Notes under the pieces: model-generated
Told to the model about the DNA's origin: nothing
Database searches by the model: none
What the model saw: only the letters and a program-made list of their open reading frames with translations
Assembly (NCBI GenBank): GCA_910578405.1
Contig: CAJTQO010000015.1
Coordinates: forward strand, 10,021 to 74,020
Direction: 5' to 3'
Origin: an uncultured Lachnospiraceae bacterium
Lineage (GTDB): Bacteria; Bacillota; Clostridia; Lachnospirales; Lachnospiraceae
DNA: 64,000 nt
Shown here: positions 44,479 to 53,531 of the stretch, piece by piece
Layout of the letters: the number at the start of each line of letters is the position of its first letter
Position numbering within the stretch: the first letter of the stretch is position 1
Position numbers and translations under genes: made by a program

Positions 44479-44507
44479 TTGATTTTTTGGAAAAACTGTG
44501 ATAGCAT
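44479..44507 (+). promoter_or_regulatory. Candidate promoter inside the inverted-repeat segment
   Basis: TTGATT and TAGCAT with a 17-base spacer, pointing right, away from the sortase operon. If the segment inverts, it would point at the sortase gene. Confidence 0.4.
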
Positions 44508-44692
44508 AATCAAAGTACCGTAAATACAGTGGTTTTGACCGATGGAAAAGCCGGTTTGGCTTTTCGTAAAATTGGATATTTTACGAAAATGTAAAACAGC
44601 CCCAGGCACAGTTGTTTGTTGTGCAGGCTGTTTTTCTTTTATAATAATGCTGTTCTTTCGATTCCACCCCATGTTACATATGATTTTGCCTC

Positions 44693-45547
44693 CTATCCCT
44701 TTTTCCTGCTCCAAAAAAGCAAAACACCCGCTGCCCCTACAGCGATTGCCAGCCATAACGCACAAGCATAAGGCGTTGCCATCTTCCGAAACCGCTCTGC
44801 GTCATAGCTAACCGCAAACACCCCCACATTGGCGGCGCCATGAAACAGCACAGGCGCCCACATGCCGCCATACCATTCATATGCCGCCGTAATCGCCACG
44901 CCTAACACACAGCCATAAATCCCCTGCACCAGATTCCCATGATACGCCCCAAACAGCAGGCCGCACAGCAAAACAGCCTGCCGGGTTTTCAGGCAGCGTT
45001 TCATCCGGCGGTAAATCAGGCCGCGGAATACCAGTTCCTCCGCTAACGGTGACACTGCCCCATACAGGATAAGCCCCAGGCCAAATCCTACGCTGTATTG
45101 CCTTGCGGAAATATCCGTATAATTTTTTGACATTTCCGTCACTCCCAAAAAGGCCAACAGTATGTTCATGCCAACTGCCAGGGAAACCGCGCATAAAAGA
45201 AAAAGAAAACATTCCAACCGTTTCACTTTCCTTTTTGGCCTTTCTCCATGGCCTCCCAGCCATATGCCGCATATGCCCTGGCGCTCTCCTTCCGGCCACA
45301 GTTCTTTCCTGGCCATTGGCCAGACCGCCCAGGCGCCAATGCACAATGCCAGCCCATTGCGCACGCCATCCACTGCCCCTGCATGGGCTTCCATGAAATG
45401 CCGATGCCCTGCCCCAAAGCCTGCCAGGCTCCAACCCGTCAGGAACGCCAGAAATACAGAAGCCAGGTCATGCGCCACATAATATGCCAAAAACGGCAGA
45501 AGCACACTTGTTATGCCGTTTAAAACACTTTTATCCCTTCCAGTCAA
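44693..45547 (-). CDS. CPBP family intramembrane metalloprotease
   Basis: A 284-residue protein with seven to eight membrane helices. The three CPBP motifs are present: EELVFRGLIYRRM (EExxxR), GAYHGNLVQGIYG (FxxxH type) and VLFHGAANV (HxxxN/D type), which bind the catalytic metal. Members cleave prenylated proteins or protect against bacteriocins, and some lie near sortase or bacteriocin loci. No bacteriocin gene is seen here. Translation start has no strong ribosome-binding site. Confidence 0.92.
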   Translation of the reverse strand: MTGRDKSVLNGITSVLLPFLAYYVAHDLASVFLAFLTGWSLAGFGAGHRHFMEAHAGAVDGVRNGLALCIGAWAVWPMARKELWPEGERQGICGIWLGGHGERPKRKVKRLECFLFLLCAVSLAVGMNILLAFLGVTEMSKNYTDISARQYSVGFGLGLILYGAVSPLAEELVFRGLIYRRMKRCLKTRQAVLLCGLLFGAYHGNLVQGIYGCVLGVAITAAYEWYGGMWAPVLFHGAANVGVFAVSYDAERFRKMATPYACALWLAIAVGAAGVLLFWSRKKG

Positions 45548-45634
45548 TTTTTTCTCCTATTCCGGTTCCGCGCATTTCCATCTCTTCGCCTCTGCCATGG
45601 CGAATGGATGCAGCAATGCCTTCTCCTTACATCC

Positions 45635-45710
45635 ATTCAAAAAGTGATATCCTTTGAAAAAAAGAATCCCATGCCCTTCTTCTGTTTCAAATTATATCAC
45701 TTTTTTGAAT
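45635..45710. terminator. Long hairpin between GH3 and CPBP genes
   Basis: ATTCAAAAAGTGATAT pairs with ATATCACTTTTTTGAAT about 45 bases away (one bulge), with an inner TTTGAAA/TTTCAAA stem. It follows the GH3 gene and precedes the CPBP gene, both leftward, so it may end or attenuate the GH3 transcript; AT-richness makes this uncertain. Confidence 0.45.
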
Positions 45711-45767
45711 TTATACAGTTATAACGCAAATAACGTTTTCAGTCCCAGGCACAGCCATTATCCCGGC

Positions 45768-48317
45768 CTAAGCCAGCTTCAAAATCATTCCTAACACGCG
45801 TTTGGCCGCCAACTGCAGTTCCGCCCTGCATAACGCATACGGGTGGGATGCGTCGGAAAGCGCCTTCATAATATCCGCTTTATCGGAAGGGATGCCAGGC
45901 ATTGTAATGTCGTTGCCCGCCTTTACATTGCCTGCACAGGATGCGGAAGGCCACTTCTCCCCTTTTTCGCCCATACCGCCCGTTACCAGCCAGTCTGTCA
46001 TAACCACGCCTTTAAATCCCCATTCGTCACGCAGCGTAGCCGTCTGGATATCTTTCGTGCTGCAGGCATGTTCGCCGTTGATTAAGTTGTAAGAAGTCAT
46101 CAGGAAATGAGGCTGCGATTTCTTCACGCAGATTTCAAACCCTTTCAGGTAAATCTCCCGCAGCGCCCGCTCCCCTACATTGCTGTTGGAGAAGTAACGG
46201 TTCGTCTCCTGGTTGTTACATGCATAATGCTTAATCGTGGTCGCGCAGCCCTCATGCGCCTGCACGCCGTCCGTAATGTCCGCCGCAATGCATCCGGCAA
46301 GGTGCGGATCTTCTGAATAATACTCAAAGTTACGTCCGCATAACGGAGAGCGGTATATGTTCATAGCCGGAGCCAGCCACAGATGAGTCCCGAACATTTC
46401 CATTTCATGCCCTACCAGGTCGCCGCAGCGTTTTGCCAGCTCATCGTTCCATGACTGGGCAATCCCCGTGCCAATCGGAATCGCCACGCAATACTGATAA
46501 TTGGTGGCAGCCGCTTTCTCCTCTTCGCTTGGCTGCGGCGCATGGTTCGCCATTTCCTGCTGCTCTTGCGGCGTCAGCATCGCCATAAAGTCTCCGCCAA
46601 AATTGGAGGAAGTCGCCTTTGCCATCCCGCCTACCATCTTATACGTAGGAGATAAACGCAGACCTGCAGGCCCGTCTGCCATTACCAAAGCAGGCACGCC
46701 CAATTCTTCCAACTGATGTGTGGTTTCCCCTGCCGCGCCTGCCACGGTGGAAGCCGCATTCCCAATCACTTCCATCAAATCTTCCGCGTCTTTGTAAGCG
46801 CCAATGCACAGGTAAGCAAGCTGCTCGTCCGTTAACCCTGCCACAAATTCGTCCAATGTCTTTGCGCCGCTTTTCACTTCTTCCCATTTTACGCAAGGCC
46901 CTGCCGGAAGCTCAGCCGGGATTTCCTCGTAAACCGCTTCCTTCACTGCCAAATCCGCCGCCTTGATTTCCACTGTTTTCGCCTTTGCCTTTTCCTCCGC
47001 TTCCCCTTCGTATGTCCATGGTTTCCCTTCCGGTTTCAAATCCTGGAACCCGCTGTCGCCGCAGATGTTTTTCAGTTTTTCCACCGCTTTGGACTCATCC
47101 AGCGAAACCGCCCCTGCAATATGGGTATTTCTGGAGCTGTTGCCCACACGGATATAATACGTTCCCGCCTCCATCACATAGGAAGCGCACTTAACGCAGT
47201 AAGAAGCCATGGACTGTGTATCGAATGTCACTGTCACCTCCTGGCTTTCCCCTGGCGCCAGTTCTTTTGTCTTTCCATACCCTGCCAGCTCCTGGTATGG
47301 CTTATCCAGATTCCCTGCCGGAGCGGAATAGTAAACCTGCACCACTTCCTTGCCCGCCGACGAACCTGTGTTTGTCACCACTGCAGTAACGGACACTTTG
47401 GATGCATCCGCCTGCATATCCTTCGGCTCCACGGTAAATGTCGTATAGCCCGCGCCATACCCGAAAGGATAGGCAGGGACATAGCCGATGGAGTCAAAAT
47501 AGCGGTAGCCTACATAAATCCCTTCCTTATAATATGTATCATTGGGGTCGCCAAAACCTTCCGTGGATGCATAATCTTCAATCGGCGCCCAAGTCATGGT
47601 CAGTTTCCCGGACGGATACGCTTTGCCTAACAGCACATCGGCCAGCGCATCCCCGGTAGCGGAACCCAACTGCCCCAAAAGCAGAATGCTCCCTATGGCT
47701 TCCACTGGCTTTAAATCCACCATGCCGCCCACATTTAACACAAGGGCAAATTTCTCATATTTCTCGTTCAATGCCAGAATATCACGCACTTCCGTCTCCG
47801 TCAGGTTAATGTCCCCTGCCACAGGCTTACGGTCTGCGCCTTCCCCGGAATTACGCACCAGCACATAGATTGCCGTATCCCCTTCCCCATCCAGGGCAAG
47901 TTCGTACTCCGGCTCCGGACATGCTTTCCCCATGGCGTAGAACATCATCTGCCTCCTGTCCACGCCCGCCGCTTCCGCCTCTTTACGCAGCCCGCCGAAA
48001 AACGCGGCTTTGGCGTCTGCCACTACCTTATCATAACTGTCCAGCCAGCCCTCTGTGGTAATTTCAAAGCCGGCATTTTTCAGCCCTTCTTCCACTGTCA
48101 CAAAATGCCGTACATTCACATCCCCTGACCCTGTGCCGCCTTTAATCGTCTTCCTCGCACCGCTTCCATATAACGCAAGCTTGCCGGCCCCTTTAAGGGG
48201 AAGCGTCCCGTCATTTTTCAAAAGAACCATACATTCCGGCGCCAGCTTACGCACCGCTTCTATATGCGCCTTCTCAAAAGCCTGGATATCCGGTGATTCG
48301 ATTCTGATCTTGTTCAT
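45768..48317 (-). CDS. GH3 glycosidase with reversed domain order
   Basis: An 849-residue cytoplasmic beta-glycosidase (no signal peptide). The GH3 C-terminal alpha/beta sandwich comes first (VLLKNDGTLPL near residue 31), then a fibronectin-III-like domain (about 300-400), and the TIM-barrel domain last, with GPAGLRLSP and GVVMTDW (catalytic Asp) near residue 770. This swapped order is known in some rumen and gut GH3 beta-glucosidases. AAGGAGG precedes the ATG. Probably cleaves imported beta-glucosides; specificity not readable. Confidence 0.93.
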   Translation of the reverse strand: MNKIRIESPDIQAFEKAHIEAVRKLAPECMVLLKNDGTLPLKGAGKLALYGSGARKTIKGGTGSGDVNVRHFVTVEEGLKNAGFEITTEGWLDSYDKVVADAKAAFFGGLRKEAEAAGVDRRQMMFYAMGKACPEPEYELALDGEGDTAIYVLVRNSGEGADRKPVAGDINLTETEVRDILALNEKYEKFALVLNVGGMVDLKPVEAIGSILLLGQLGSATGDALADVLLGKAYPSGKLTMTWAPIEDYASTEGFGDPNDTYYKEGIYVGYRYFDSIGYVPAYPFGYGAGYTTFTVEPKDMQADASKVSVTAVVTNTGSSAGKEVVQVYYSAPAGNLDKPYQELAGYGKTKELAPGESQEVTVTFDTQSMASYCVKCASYVMEAGTYYIRVGNSSRNTHIAGAVSLDESKAVEKLKNICGDSGFQDLKPEGKPWTYEGEAEEKAKAKTVEIKAADLAVKEAVYEEIPAELPAGPCVKWEEVKSGAKTLDEFVAGLTDEQLAYLCIGAYKDAEDLMEVIGNAASTVAGAAGETTHQLEELGVPALVMADGPAGLRLSPTYKMVGGMAKATSSNFGGDFMAMLTPQEQQEMANHAPQPSEEEKAAATNYQYCVAIPIGTGIAQSWNDELAKRCGDLVGHEMEMFGTHLWLAPAMNIYRSPLCGRNFEYYSEDPHLAGCIAADITDGVQAHEGCATTIKHYACNNQETNRYFSNSNVGERALREIYLKGFEICVKKSQPHFLMTSYNLINGEHACSTKDIQTATLRDEWGFKGVVMTDWLVTGGMGEKGEKWPSASCAGNVKAGNDITMPGIPSDKADIMKALSDASHPYALCRAELQLAAKRVLGMILKLA

Positions 48318-48560
48318 AGTAACCCCTCCTTGTATGATTTAAAAGTCAATTCCTATTTATCATAACATTTTATCAGACAAACTGCCACTATATTTTAAAA
48401 AAAGAAAAATATTTTGGACTTTTCAAAAAACAGTTTTGTGGTATGATAGAGCCTAGGGCGCCGTCTTTTTTGTCAGTGAAATAAATGCGACGCACGGCTG
48501 TCGCATTCCTGATGATAGAATAGCCTTTAAGTATTCTCTTACCAGAAGGAGGTGTTTGAT
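48318..48560. other. Divergent intergenic region
   Basis: The gap between divergent GH3 and the small barrel protein. It holds a TATGAT box near 48440 facing right with a weak -35, and a weak leftward promoter near 48365. No regulator site is clear. Confidence 0.35.
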
Positions 48561-48908
48561 ATGCCATTTACAGAAATATGCATTTACCAGGTCAAGCCGC
48601 AAAAGACAGAAGAATTCGAAGCGCTGATGCTGGAAGCGAAACATTTTTTGGAAAAGCAGGAAGGGCTGCTTTTGCTTCGCTTTGTCAAAAGAGGCTACCA
48701 TATTGACATGGCGCAGATTAAAGAAGGGCTTCCCCCGCCCCAAATCACCCGTATTGTAAAAAGCGTGAAATATATGCTTTATTGGGAATTTGATACGAAA
48801 GAACATTATGGGATGGCACAGAAAAACCTATACGAAAGCTATTGGAAATCCATCGAGCGGCATTTAATCGTCCCGCATGACAAATATTTAGGAGAGGGGT
48901 TGTTTTAA
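48561..48908 (+). CDS. Small protein of dimeric alpha-beta barrel type (ABM-like)
   Basis: A 115-residue protein. The pattern FTEICIYQVKPQKTEEFEAL, then KQEGLLLLRFVKRG, is that of dimeric alpha-beta barrel (antibiotic biosynthesis monooxygenase-like) proteins, though catalytic residues are not well defined. The ATG at 48561 has a perfect AGGAGGTG. It lies 9 bases ahead of a WYL-type regulator, so the two form an operon; the protein may be the target of or a sensor partner for that regulator. Confidence 0.7.
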   Translation: MPFTEICIYQVKPQKTEEFEALMLEAKHFLEKQEGLLLLRFVKRGYHIDMAQIKEGLPPPQITRIVKSVKYMLYWEFDTKEHYGMAQKNLYESYWKSIERHLIVPHDKYLGEGLF

Positions 48909-48917
48909 CCAAGTGAT

Positions 48918-49829
48918 ATGATGCAGATAGACAGACTTCTTCAAATCGTTTTTCTTTTGTTAAGCCGTGAACATATTACAGCCAAACAACTGGCAGAGGA
49001 ACTTTGCGTTTCCACCCGCACGATTTACAGGGACGTGAACATCCTTTCCATCGCAGGCATACCGATTGCCTCCCAAAAGGGATACCGGGGCGGGCTTTCT
49101 TTGTTGCAGGGCTACTCCTTAGACAAGTCCTATTTCACCCAGGCTGAGCAAAGCAATATGATACAGGCGCTCCAAATCCTGAAATCGTCCCATTACCCGG
49201 AGGCGGACAAGCTGTTAAATAAAGTGGCCGGGCTGTTTAGCCACCGCCTGCAGTCCGAATGGCTGGAGATTGATTTCTCCTACTGGGGCAGCCCGGAAAA
49301 GGAGCGGAACAATATAGCGGCCTTAGAGCGCGCCATCATCAATAAATACGTCATTGCCTTCACTTACTTCAATACCGAGCTGGCCATTACCGAGCAGACT
49401 GTGGAGCCGTTAAAGCTGGTTTTTAAATCCCATGCCTGGTATCTGATTGCCTACTCCCGGCGCAAAAAAGAAATCCGCACTTATAAAATGTCCCGCATAC
49501 GGGAACTGCAAATTACAAACCAAATGTTTGACCGGGAACTGCCGGAGGATTTTTCCCTCACTCCTGCCTATCGGGAAACTTATCAGATTCCTCTGTTCGT
49601 CCTGCATTTTTCCGAAAAAATAGCGTACAAAGTCTACGACGAATTTCAGGAAAAAGACATTAAAAAACTGGAAGACGGCACGCTGGAAGTCACGTTCCGC
49701 TACCAGCTAAGCGACTGGACGTTCCTCTATCTGCTGTCTTTTGGTGAATACGTTGAAATCATAAAGCCTGTGGAAGCCAGGAATATATTAAAGGAAAAAG
49801 CGCGGAAGATACTTTCTATGTACCTATGA
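48918..49829 (+). CDS. YafY-type transcriptional regulator (HTH plus WYL domain)
   Basis: A 303-residue regulator. The N-terminal helix-turn-helix is ITAKQLAEELCVSTRTIYRD, followed by a middle helical region and a WYL domain (about residues 140-230) with the segment SHAWYLIAYSRRKKEIRTYK, cut here at AWYLIAYSRRKKEIR, that binds a small ligand or nucleic acid. Such regulators often control an adjacent gene, here the small barrel protein. Two ATGs (48918, 48921) are possible, with a weak ribosome-binding site. Confidence 0.93.
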   Translation: MMQIDRLLQIVFLLLSREHITAKQLAEELCVSTRTIYRDVNILSIAGIPIASQKGYRGGLSLLQGYSLDKSYFTQAEQSNMIQALQILKSSHYPEADKLLNKVAGLFSHRLQSEWLEIDFSYWGSPEKERNNIAALERAIINKYVIAFTYFNTELAITEQTVEPLKLVFKSHAWYLIAYSRRKKEIRTYKMSRIRELQITNQMFDRELPEDFSLTPAYRETYQIPLFVLHFSEKIAYKVYDEFQEKDIKKLEDGTLEVTFRYQLSDWTFLYLLSFGEYVEIIKPVEARNILKEKARKILSMYL

Positions 49830-49841
49830 ACCTGCCTTTCC

Positions 49842-49898
49842 AAAAACGACATATCCGTCAGCGGCTGGCATATCCTTCCTGACGGATATGTCGTTTTC
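49842..49898. terminator. Bidirectional terminator
   Basis: A 17-bp perfect stem (AACGACATATCCGTCAG/CTGACGGATATGTCGTT) with a 17-base loop between the convergent WYL regulator and metallo-hydrolase genes. Confidence 0.92.
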
Positions 49899-49939
49899 GG
49901 CGGACCTATTCTCTTGCGCATTATGTCCGCCCTCTATGC

Positions 49940-50767
49940 CTATTCCCCTATCCGCGCCTTATTGTATACAATGTTCCCAAGCTTCCCGTCTAAACGGCTT
50001 CCATCTTTTCTCGTCGCCTTGGCAATCCGCGCCTTTTTCCCCATAAACTCAAACGGCGCATCCTCCACCTTGCCGTTTTTAATATCTTCGCAGACTTCAA
50101 TCACCTCGTCCAGCAATGCTGCCGGATAATCCCTGCCAGGCCCATGGGATAAGTAAATGCGGTCAAACTTCCCTTCTGTCCTGGCTTTCAGGCTCTGCAG
50201 GTTCTTCTCATAGGTCGTAACGCCTGTGGAAGAATCGTCAAACAAAAACGTAAACGTATTGCAGGCGTCCCCCGTCAGCAGCGTGCGTTCTTCCCTTAAC
50301 AGCATACATACGCTGCCCATTGTATGACCAGGGCAGTCAAAAATTTCAATGGAAATGCCGCCCAGGTCAAACACGGCGCCATCCGGCAAATCCAGAAACG
50401 TTTCCGCTGATTGCACAGGAACATAGTCCTCTTGCGTCACCTGCGCAAAATCCGGGGACTGCGAAAGGAATCCCTTACGCACCTCCATGCCGCAATGCTC
50501 CTTATAAATACCCTTATCCTTATGGCTCATAGAAACCGTATCGAATTCCGGCGCCCCCATGGCATGATCCACATGCCCATGAGTCAAAAGCGCCGTCAGC
50601 GGCTTATCGGTCAGCGTTTCCACATACCGGCGCAGGCTCCCCGCCCCGCTTCCCGTATCCAGCAATGCCGCTTTTTGCGCGCCTTCCACCAGATACATCT
50701 GCTCCCCGGCCAGGCCGTAAATCCTTGTCACATGTTCTGAAATTTTTTCTGAATGAAATTTTACCAT
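49940..50767 (-). CDS. MBL fold metallo-hydrolase
   Basis: A 275-residue metallo-beta-lactamase-fold hydrolase. The metal-binding motif LTHGHVDHAMG is near residue 62, with later ligands in CPGHTMGS (near 145) and LTGDACN (near 166) and LSHGP near 208. These fit the glyoxalase-II-like branch. Substrate unknown. An AGGAG-type site precedes the start. It is followed and preceded by leftward genes with about 30 bases between it and the GNAT gene. Confidence 0.92.
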   Translation of the reverse strand: MVKFHSEKISEHVTRIYGLAGEQMYLVEGAQKAALLDTGSGAGSLRRYVETLTDKPLTALLTHGHVDHAMGAPEFDTVSMSHKDKGIYKEHCGMEVRKGFLSQSPDFAQVTQEDYVPVQSAETFLDLPDGAVFDLGGISIEIFDCPGHTMGSVCMLLREERTLLTGDACNTFTFLFDDSSTGVTTYEKNLQSLKARTEGKFDRIYLSHGPGRDYPAALLDEVIEVCEDIKNGKVEDAPFEFMGKKARIAKATRKDGSRLDGKLGNIVYNKARIGE

Positions 50768-50801
50768 ACCTTATCTCCTTTCCCCAACGCATTCCCTTTC
50801 C

Positions 50802-51284
50802 CTATTTCTTTGAATCCTGCAGCTCCCTCTCCATCACCACCGCCGTATAATTTCCGCAATCTTTTTCCGTTCCCGTTTCCGTAAACCCGTTTTTCTTCCA
50901 AAACGCCTCGCTTTGCGGATTCCCCTTTGCATATGCCAAACGGACAAAGCGGTATTTCCCGCTCCAAAGACAGGCAAAGCATTCCTCTGTAATTTTAGAC
51001 CCAATCCCCTTCCCCTGTTCGCACGGGCGCATCATAAAGAATCCGAGAAACGCTGTCTGCGTATCCGGATAGTTCAAAATCAAATCCATAACAGCCATCA
51101 GCTTCGTTTCCTGGAAAAAGCCAATATAGAACTTATCTTCCTTCACCGTCCGCGGCGGCAAAGCTTCCATATCCCGCAAAATGCTCTGCCTGGTGACAAA
51201 TGGCGGGCAGAACCTATAAAACAAAGGATTGCCTGCCTCCTGCTTTTCCTGCCTTCCAGGCGCATTGCCTATCCGCCGTTTCAA
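50802..51284 (-). CDS. GNAT family N-acetyltransferase
   Basis: A 160-residue acetyltransferase. The acetyl-CoA-binding segment is RPCEQGKGIGSKITEECF (R/Q-x-x-G-x-G/A), preceded by FYIGFFQETKLMAVMDLI, and the C-terminal KNGFTETG is typical. The likely start is TTG at 51284, after GGAGAGG and overlapping the aldolase stop, so translation is coupled. The first 20 residues are unusually basic compared with relatives. Acceptor unknown. Confidence 0.85.
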   Translation of the reverse strand: MKRRIGNAPGRQEKQEAGNPLFYRFCPPFVTRQSILRDMEALPPRTVKEDKFYIGFFQETKLMAVMDLILNYPDTQTAFLGFFMMRPCEQGKGIGSKITEECFACLWSGKYRFVRLAYAKGNPQSEAFWKKNGFTETGTEKDCGNYTAVVMERELQDSKK

Positions 51285-52306
51285 AGAATCCTCTCCAACT
51301 GGCAAAGCTCCTCTTTGGTTGTAGACCAGCCTGTTGCGAAACGCACTACGGTATGAGAATCATCATATTTTTCCCAAAAGCTGAACGCCACTTCCTTTTT
51401 CAGCCTTTCCATCCTGTCGTTCTCCAATATGACAAACTGCTGGTTGGTCGGGGAATCCAGATAAAAGGGATACCCTTTCCCTTGAAGAATCTCCTTTAGC
51501 CTTTCCGCCATTTCTATGGCATGGCGGCTAATCTCCATATACAAACCATCCGTAAACAACGCGTCAAACTGGACGCCCAACAGCCGCCCTTTCGCCAAAA
51601 GGGCGCCATGCTGTTTTACTGTCGTCATAAAATGGGGCGGCGCGTTTTTCTTTGTGAATACCACGGCCTCACCGCAAAGCGCCCCCACCTTTGTGCCTCC
51701 GATGCAAAATACGTCGCAAAGCCTTGCCACATCTTCCAACGTTACGTCCGTTTCCCGGCTTGCCAGGCCATAGCCCAGCCTTGCCCCATCCAGGTACAGC
51801 GGAATCTGATATGCCCTGCAAATGGCCGCTATGCGTTCCAGTTCCTTTTTGGCGTACAATGTCCCATATTCTGTGGGATGGGACAGGTATGCCATTCCGG
51901 GAAACGCCATATGCCCATGGTTGGAGTCCTCATAAAAACTTTTCAGATACCAATCCAATTCCTCCGGGTCTATTTTCCCGTTATGATGCGGCAAAACAAG
52001 CGTCTTATGGCCGGTATATTCTATGGCTCCCGCCTCGTGCAGATTTATGTGCCCTGTCTTAGCCGCAACCACCCCTTCATAACCGCGCAGCATAGCCGCT
52101 ATGACCACCGCGTTAGTCTGGGTGCCGCCCGTCAGGAAGTATATTTCGGCTTGCGGGCAGTTACAGGCCGCTTTGATTTTTTCACGGGCGCTGCTGCAAT
52201 ACGGGTCATTGCCATAGCCAGATAACGCCTCTGTGTTACTCTCTGTCAGCCTTTTTAAAATCTGCGGGTGCGCCCCCGTTGTGTAATCGCTCTCAAAAGA
52301 AATCAT
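51281..52306 (-). CDS. Low-specificity threonine aldolase-like PLP enzyme
   Basis: A 341-residue PLP enzyme of the beta-eliminating lyase/threonine aldolase family. FLTGGTQTNAVV, IPLYLDGARLGYGL (Asp contacting the PLP nitrogen) and CIGGTKVGALCGEAVV (Schiff-base Lys) are present. It cleaves threonine or allo-threonine to glycine and acetaldehyde, or acts on related beta-hydroxy amino acids. It forms an operon with the GNAT gene and follows the HAD phosphatase gene by 4 bases. Confidence 0.92.
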   Translation of the reverse strand: MISFESDYTTGAHPQILKRLTESNTEALSGYGNDPYCSSAREKIKAACNCPQAEIYFLTGGTQTNAVVIAAMLRGYEGVVAAKTGHINLHEAGAIEYTGHKTLVLPHHNGKIDPEELDWYLKSFYEDSNHGHMAFPGMAYLSHPTEYGTLYAKKELERIAAICRAYQIPLYLDGARLGYGLASRETDVTLEDVARLCDVFCIGGTKVGALCGEAVVFTKKNAPPHFMTTVKQHGALLAKGRLLGVQFDALFTDGLYMEISRHAIEMAERLKEILQGKGYPFYLDSPTNQQFVILENDRMERLKKEVAFSFWEKYDDSHTVVRFATGWSTTKEELCQLERIL

Positions 52307-52310
52307 ATGC

Positions 52311-52985
52311 TCACCTCATCAAAAGCTCTTTCAGCTCTTCTACCGTATCCACTACATAATCAGCTCCTGCGGCTTCCAGTTCCCCCGGCTGCGCATACCC
52401 GAAAGAAACCCCCACCGTCACCAGCCCGTGCCGCTTGCCGCCTTCCACGTCAAACTTGCGGTCCCCTACCATTACGGTACGCCCGCCGTCCTGCATAAGC
52501 TTGTCTTCCTGACCAAGCCCCTCCAACTGGCGCAGCGCCTCTTCCACCACCTCTTCCTTACTGTCCCTTGTGCCGTCCAGCTCGCTTCCTACCACCACTG
52601 AAAAATATGCGCGGATTTTGAAATGCTCCAATATTTTTTCCACATACACGGTTGGTTTGCTGGAAGCCACCGCCAACACCTTCCCCTTTTCCTTCCACGC
52701 CTTCAACGCCTGCGCAATGCCATCGTAAATCTCATTCTGGAAAATCCCCTTTGGCGCAAACCACTCCCTGTATTTCTCCACTGCCTCTTGCGCCTGCGCT
52801 TCGCTGAAACCATAAAACGCCTGAAAACTCCCTCTAAGCGGCGGCCCGATAAAAGGCGTCAGCTTCTCCCTGTCCGGTTCTTCAATTCCAAATGCTTTCA
52901 GCGCATACTGCACCGATGTTGTAATCCCTTCCCGTGGATCTGTCAGCGTGCCGTCCAAATCAAACAGCAAATATTTATATTCCAT
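52311..52985 (-). CDS. HAD family phosphatase (phosphoglycolate phosphatase-like)
   Basis: A 224-residue HAD hydrolase. Motif I FDLDGTLTD at residue 8 holds the nucleophile Asp, motif II ASSKP at about 108 and motif IV MVGDRKFDVEG at about 172. A helical cap (residues 16-80) places it with Gph/PpaX-like enzymes. It may remove phosphate from a sugar phosphate or pyrophosphate. The ATG at 52985 follows GGGAGAG; upstream frame is not conserved. Confidence 0.93.
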   Translation of the reverse strand: MEYKYLLFDLDGTLTDPREGITTSVQYALKAFGIEEPDREKLTPFIGPPLRGSFQAFYGFSEAQAQEAVEKYREWFAPKGIFQNEIYDGIAQALKAWKEKGKVLAVASSKPTVYVEKILEHFKIRAYFSVVVGSELDGTRDSKEEVVEEALRQLEGLGQEDKLMQDGGRTVMVGDRKFDVEGGKRHGLVTVGVSFGYAQPGELEAAGADYVVDTVEELKELLMR

Positions 52986-53076
52986 AGTCTCTCTCCCTAT
53001 CCTGCCGTCCCAACGCCCCTTTGCCTTTCCGGTTTCCTGCGGCGGTTCCATGTTCCGTTTTTCCCACTTGCTTTTC

Positions 53077-53531
53077 CTATCCTTTCGCCTCTTTTTCCGC
53101 AGCCGTCTGGCGCACAGGCTCCGGACGCATAAAATCCACATACGGATACCCGGCAAAAGCCTCCTCCATAATCCGTCGGTTCAAATTCACCCAGCTTACG
53201 CATTTATCCAGAATAATCGCATCTGCCGTTATCACATAATCCTTGGTTTCCAAAACAGCGTCCACATTGTGAATCACCTCTGCCTGCACCTTTAGGCTGG
53301 AAGAGCCAAGCAACTCTATAATCCGCTGCTTTAACCTGCCCGAATTGGATACCGGGGCGTCCAGGTAAAATACCGCCTCCCCAGCCCCCATATCCTCCAG
53401 CGCCTTTCCAATCAGCCGAATGGCCGTATCCGTCTTGTCAATTAACCGGTATGTGCCACGCAGCGCAGCCAAATCCCTGACAGCCCCGTCCATGCACTTT
53501 AAAAGCGTGGAGCCGGACAGCAAAGGGCATC
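53077..53531 (-). pseudogene. Truncated DUF434/DUF5616-family gene remnant
   Basis: The readable C-terminal part of a family protein: SGSTLLKCMDGAVRDLAALRG, TYRLIDKTDTAIRLIGKAL, LDAPVSNSGRLKQRI and VITADAIILDKCVSWVNLNR. Full-length relatives have about 100 more N-terminal residues, including a conserved DGFN region, which are absent here. The frame runs straight into the 3' end of the upstream MATE gene, so a deletion has probably joined the two. No good start codon or ribosome-binding site remains. Confidence 0.7.

Larger units (their letters stand above)
44165..44588. repeat. 424-bp segment bounded by perfect 28-bp inverted repeats (candidate invertible segment)
   Basis: TTTCGTAAAATATCCAATTT and following bases (44165-44192) are repeated exactly in inverted orientation at 44561-44588. 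Each copy is itself a dyad: 11-12-base arms (TTTTCGTAAAAT/ATTTTACGAAAA) around a 5-base centre, like a tyrosine-recombinase core site. The segment lies between the sortase operon and the CPBP gene and carries a rightward promoter candidate and two pairs of TTTGACGGC. No recombinase gene is visible in the window. Confidence 0.85.

Noticed and set aside
44427..44765. 112-codon leftward frame
   Set aside because: It crosses the right inverted repeat and overlaps the end of the CPBP gene, with no ribosome-binding site or domain.
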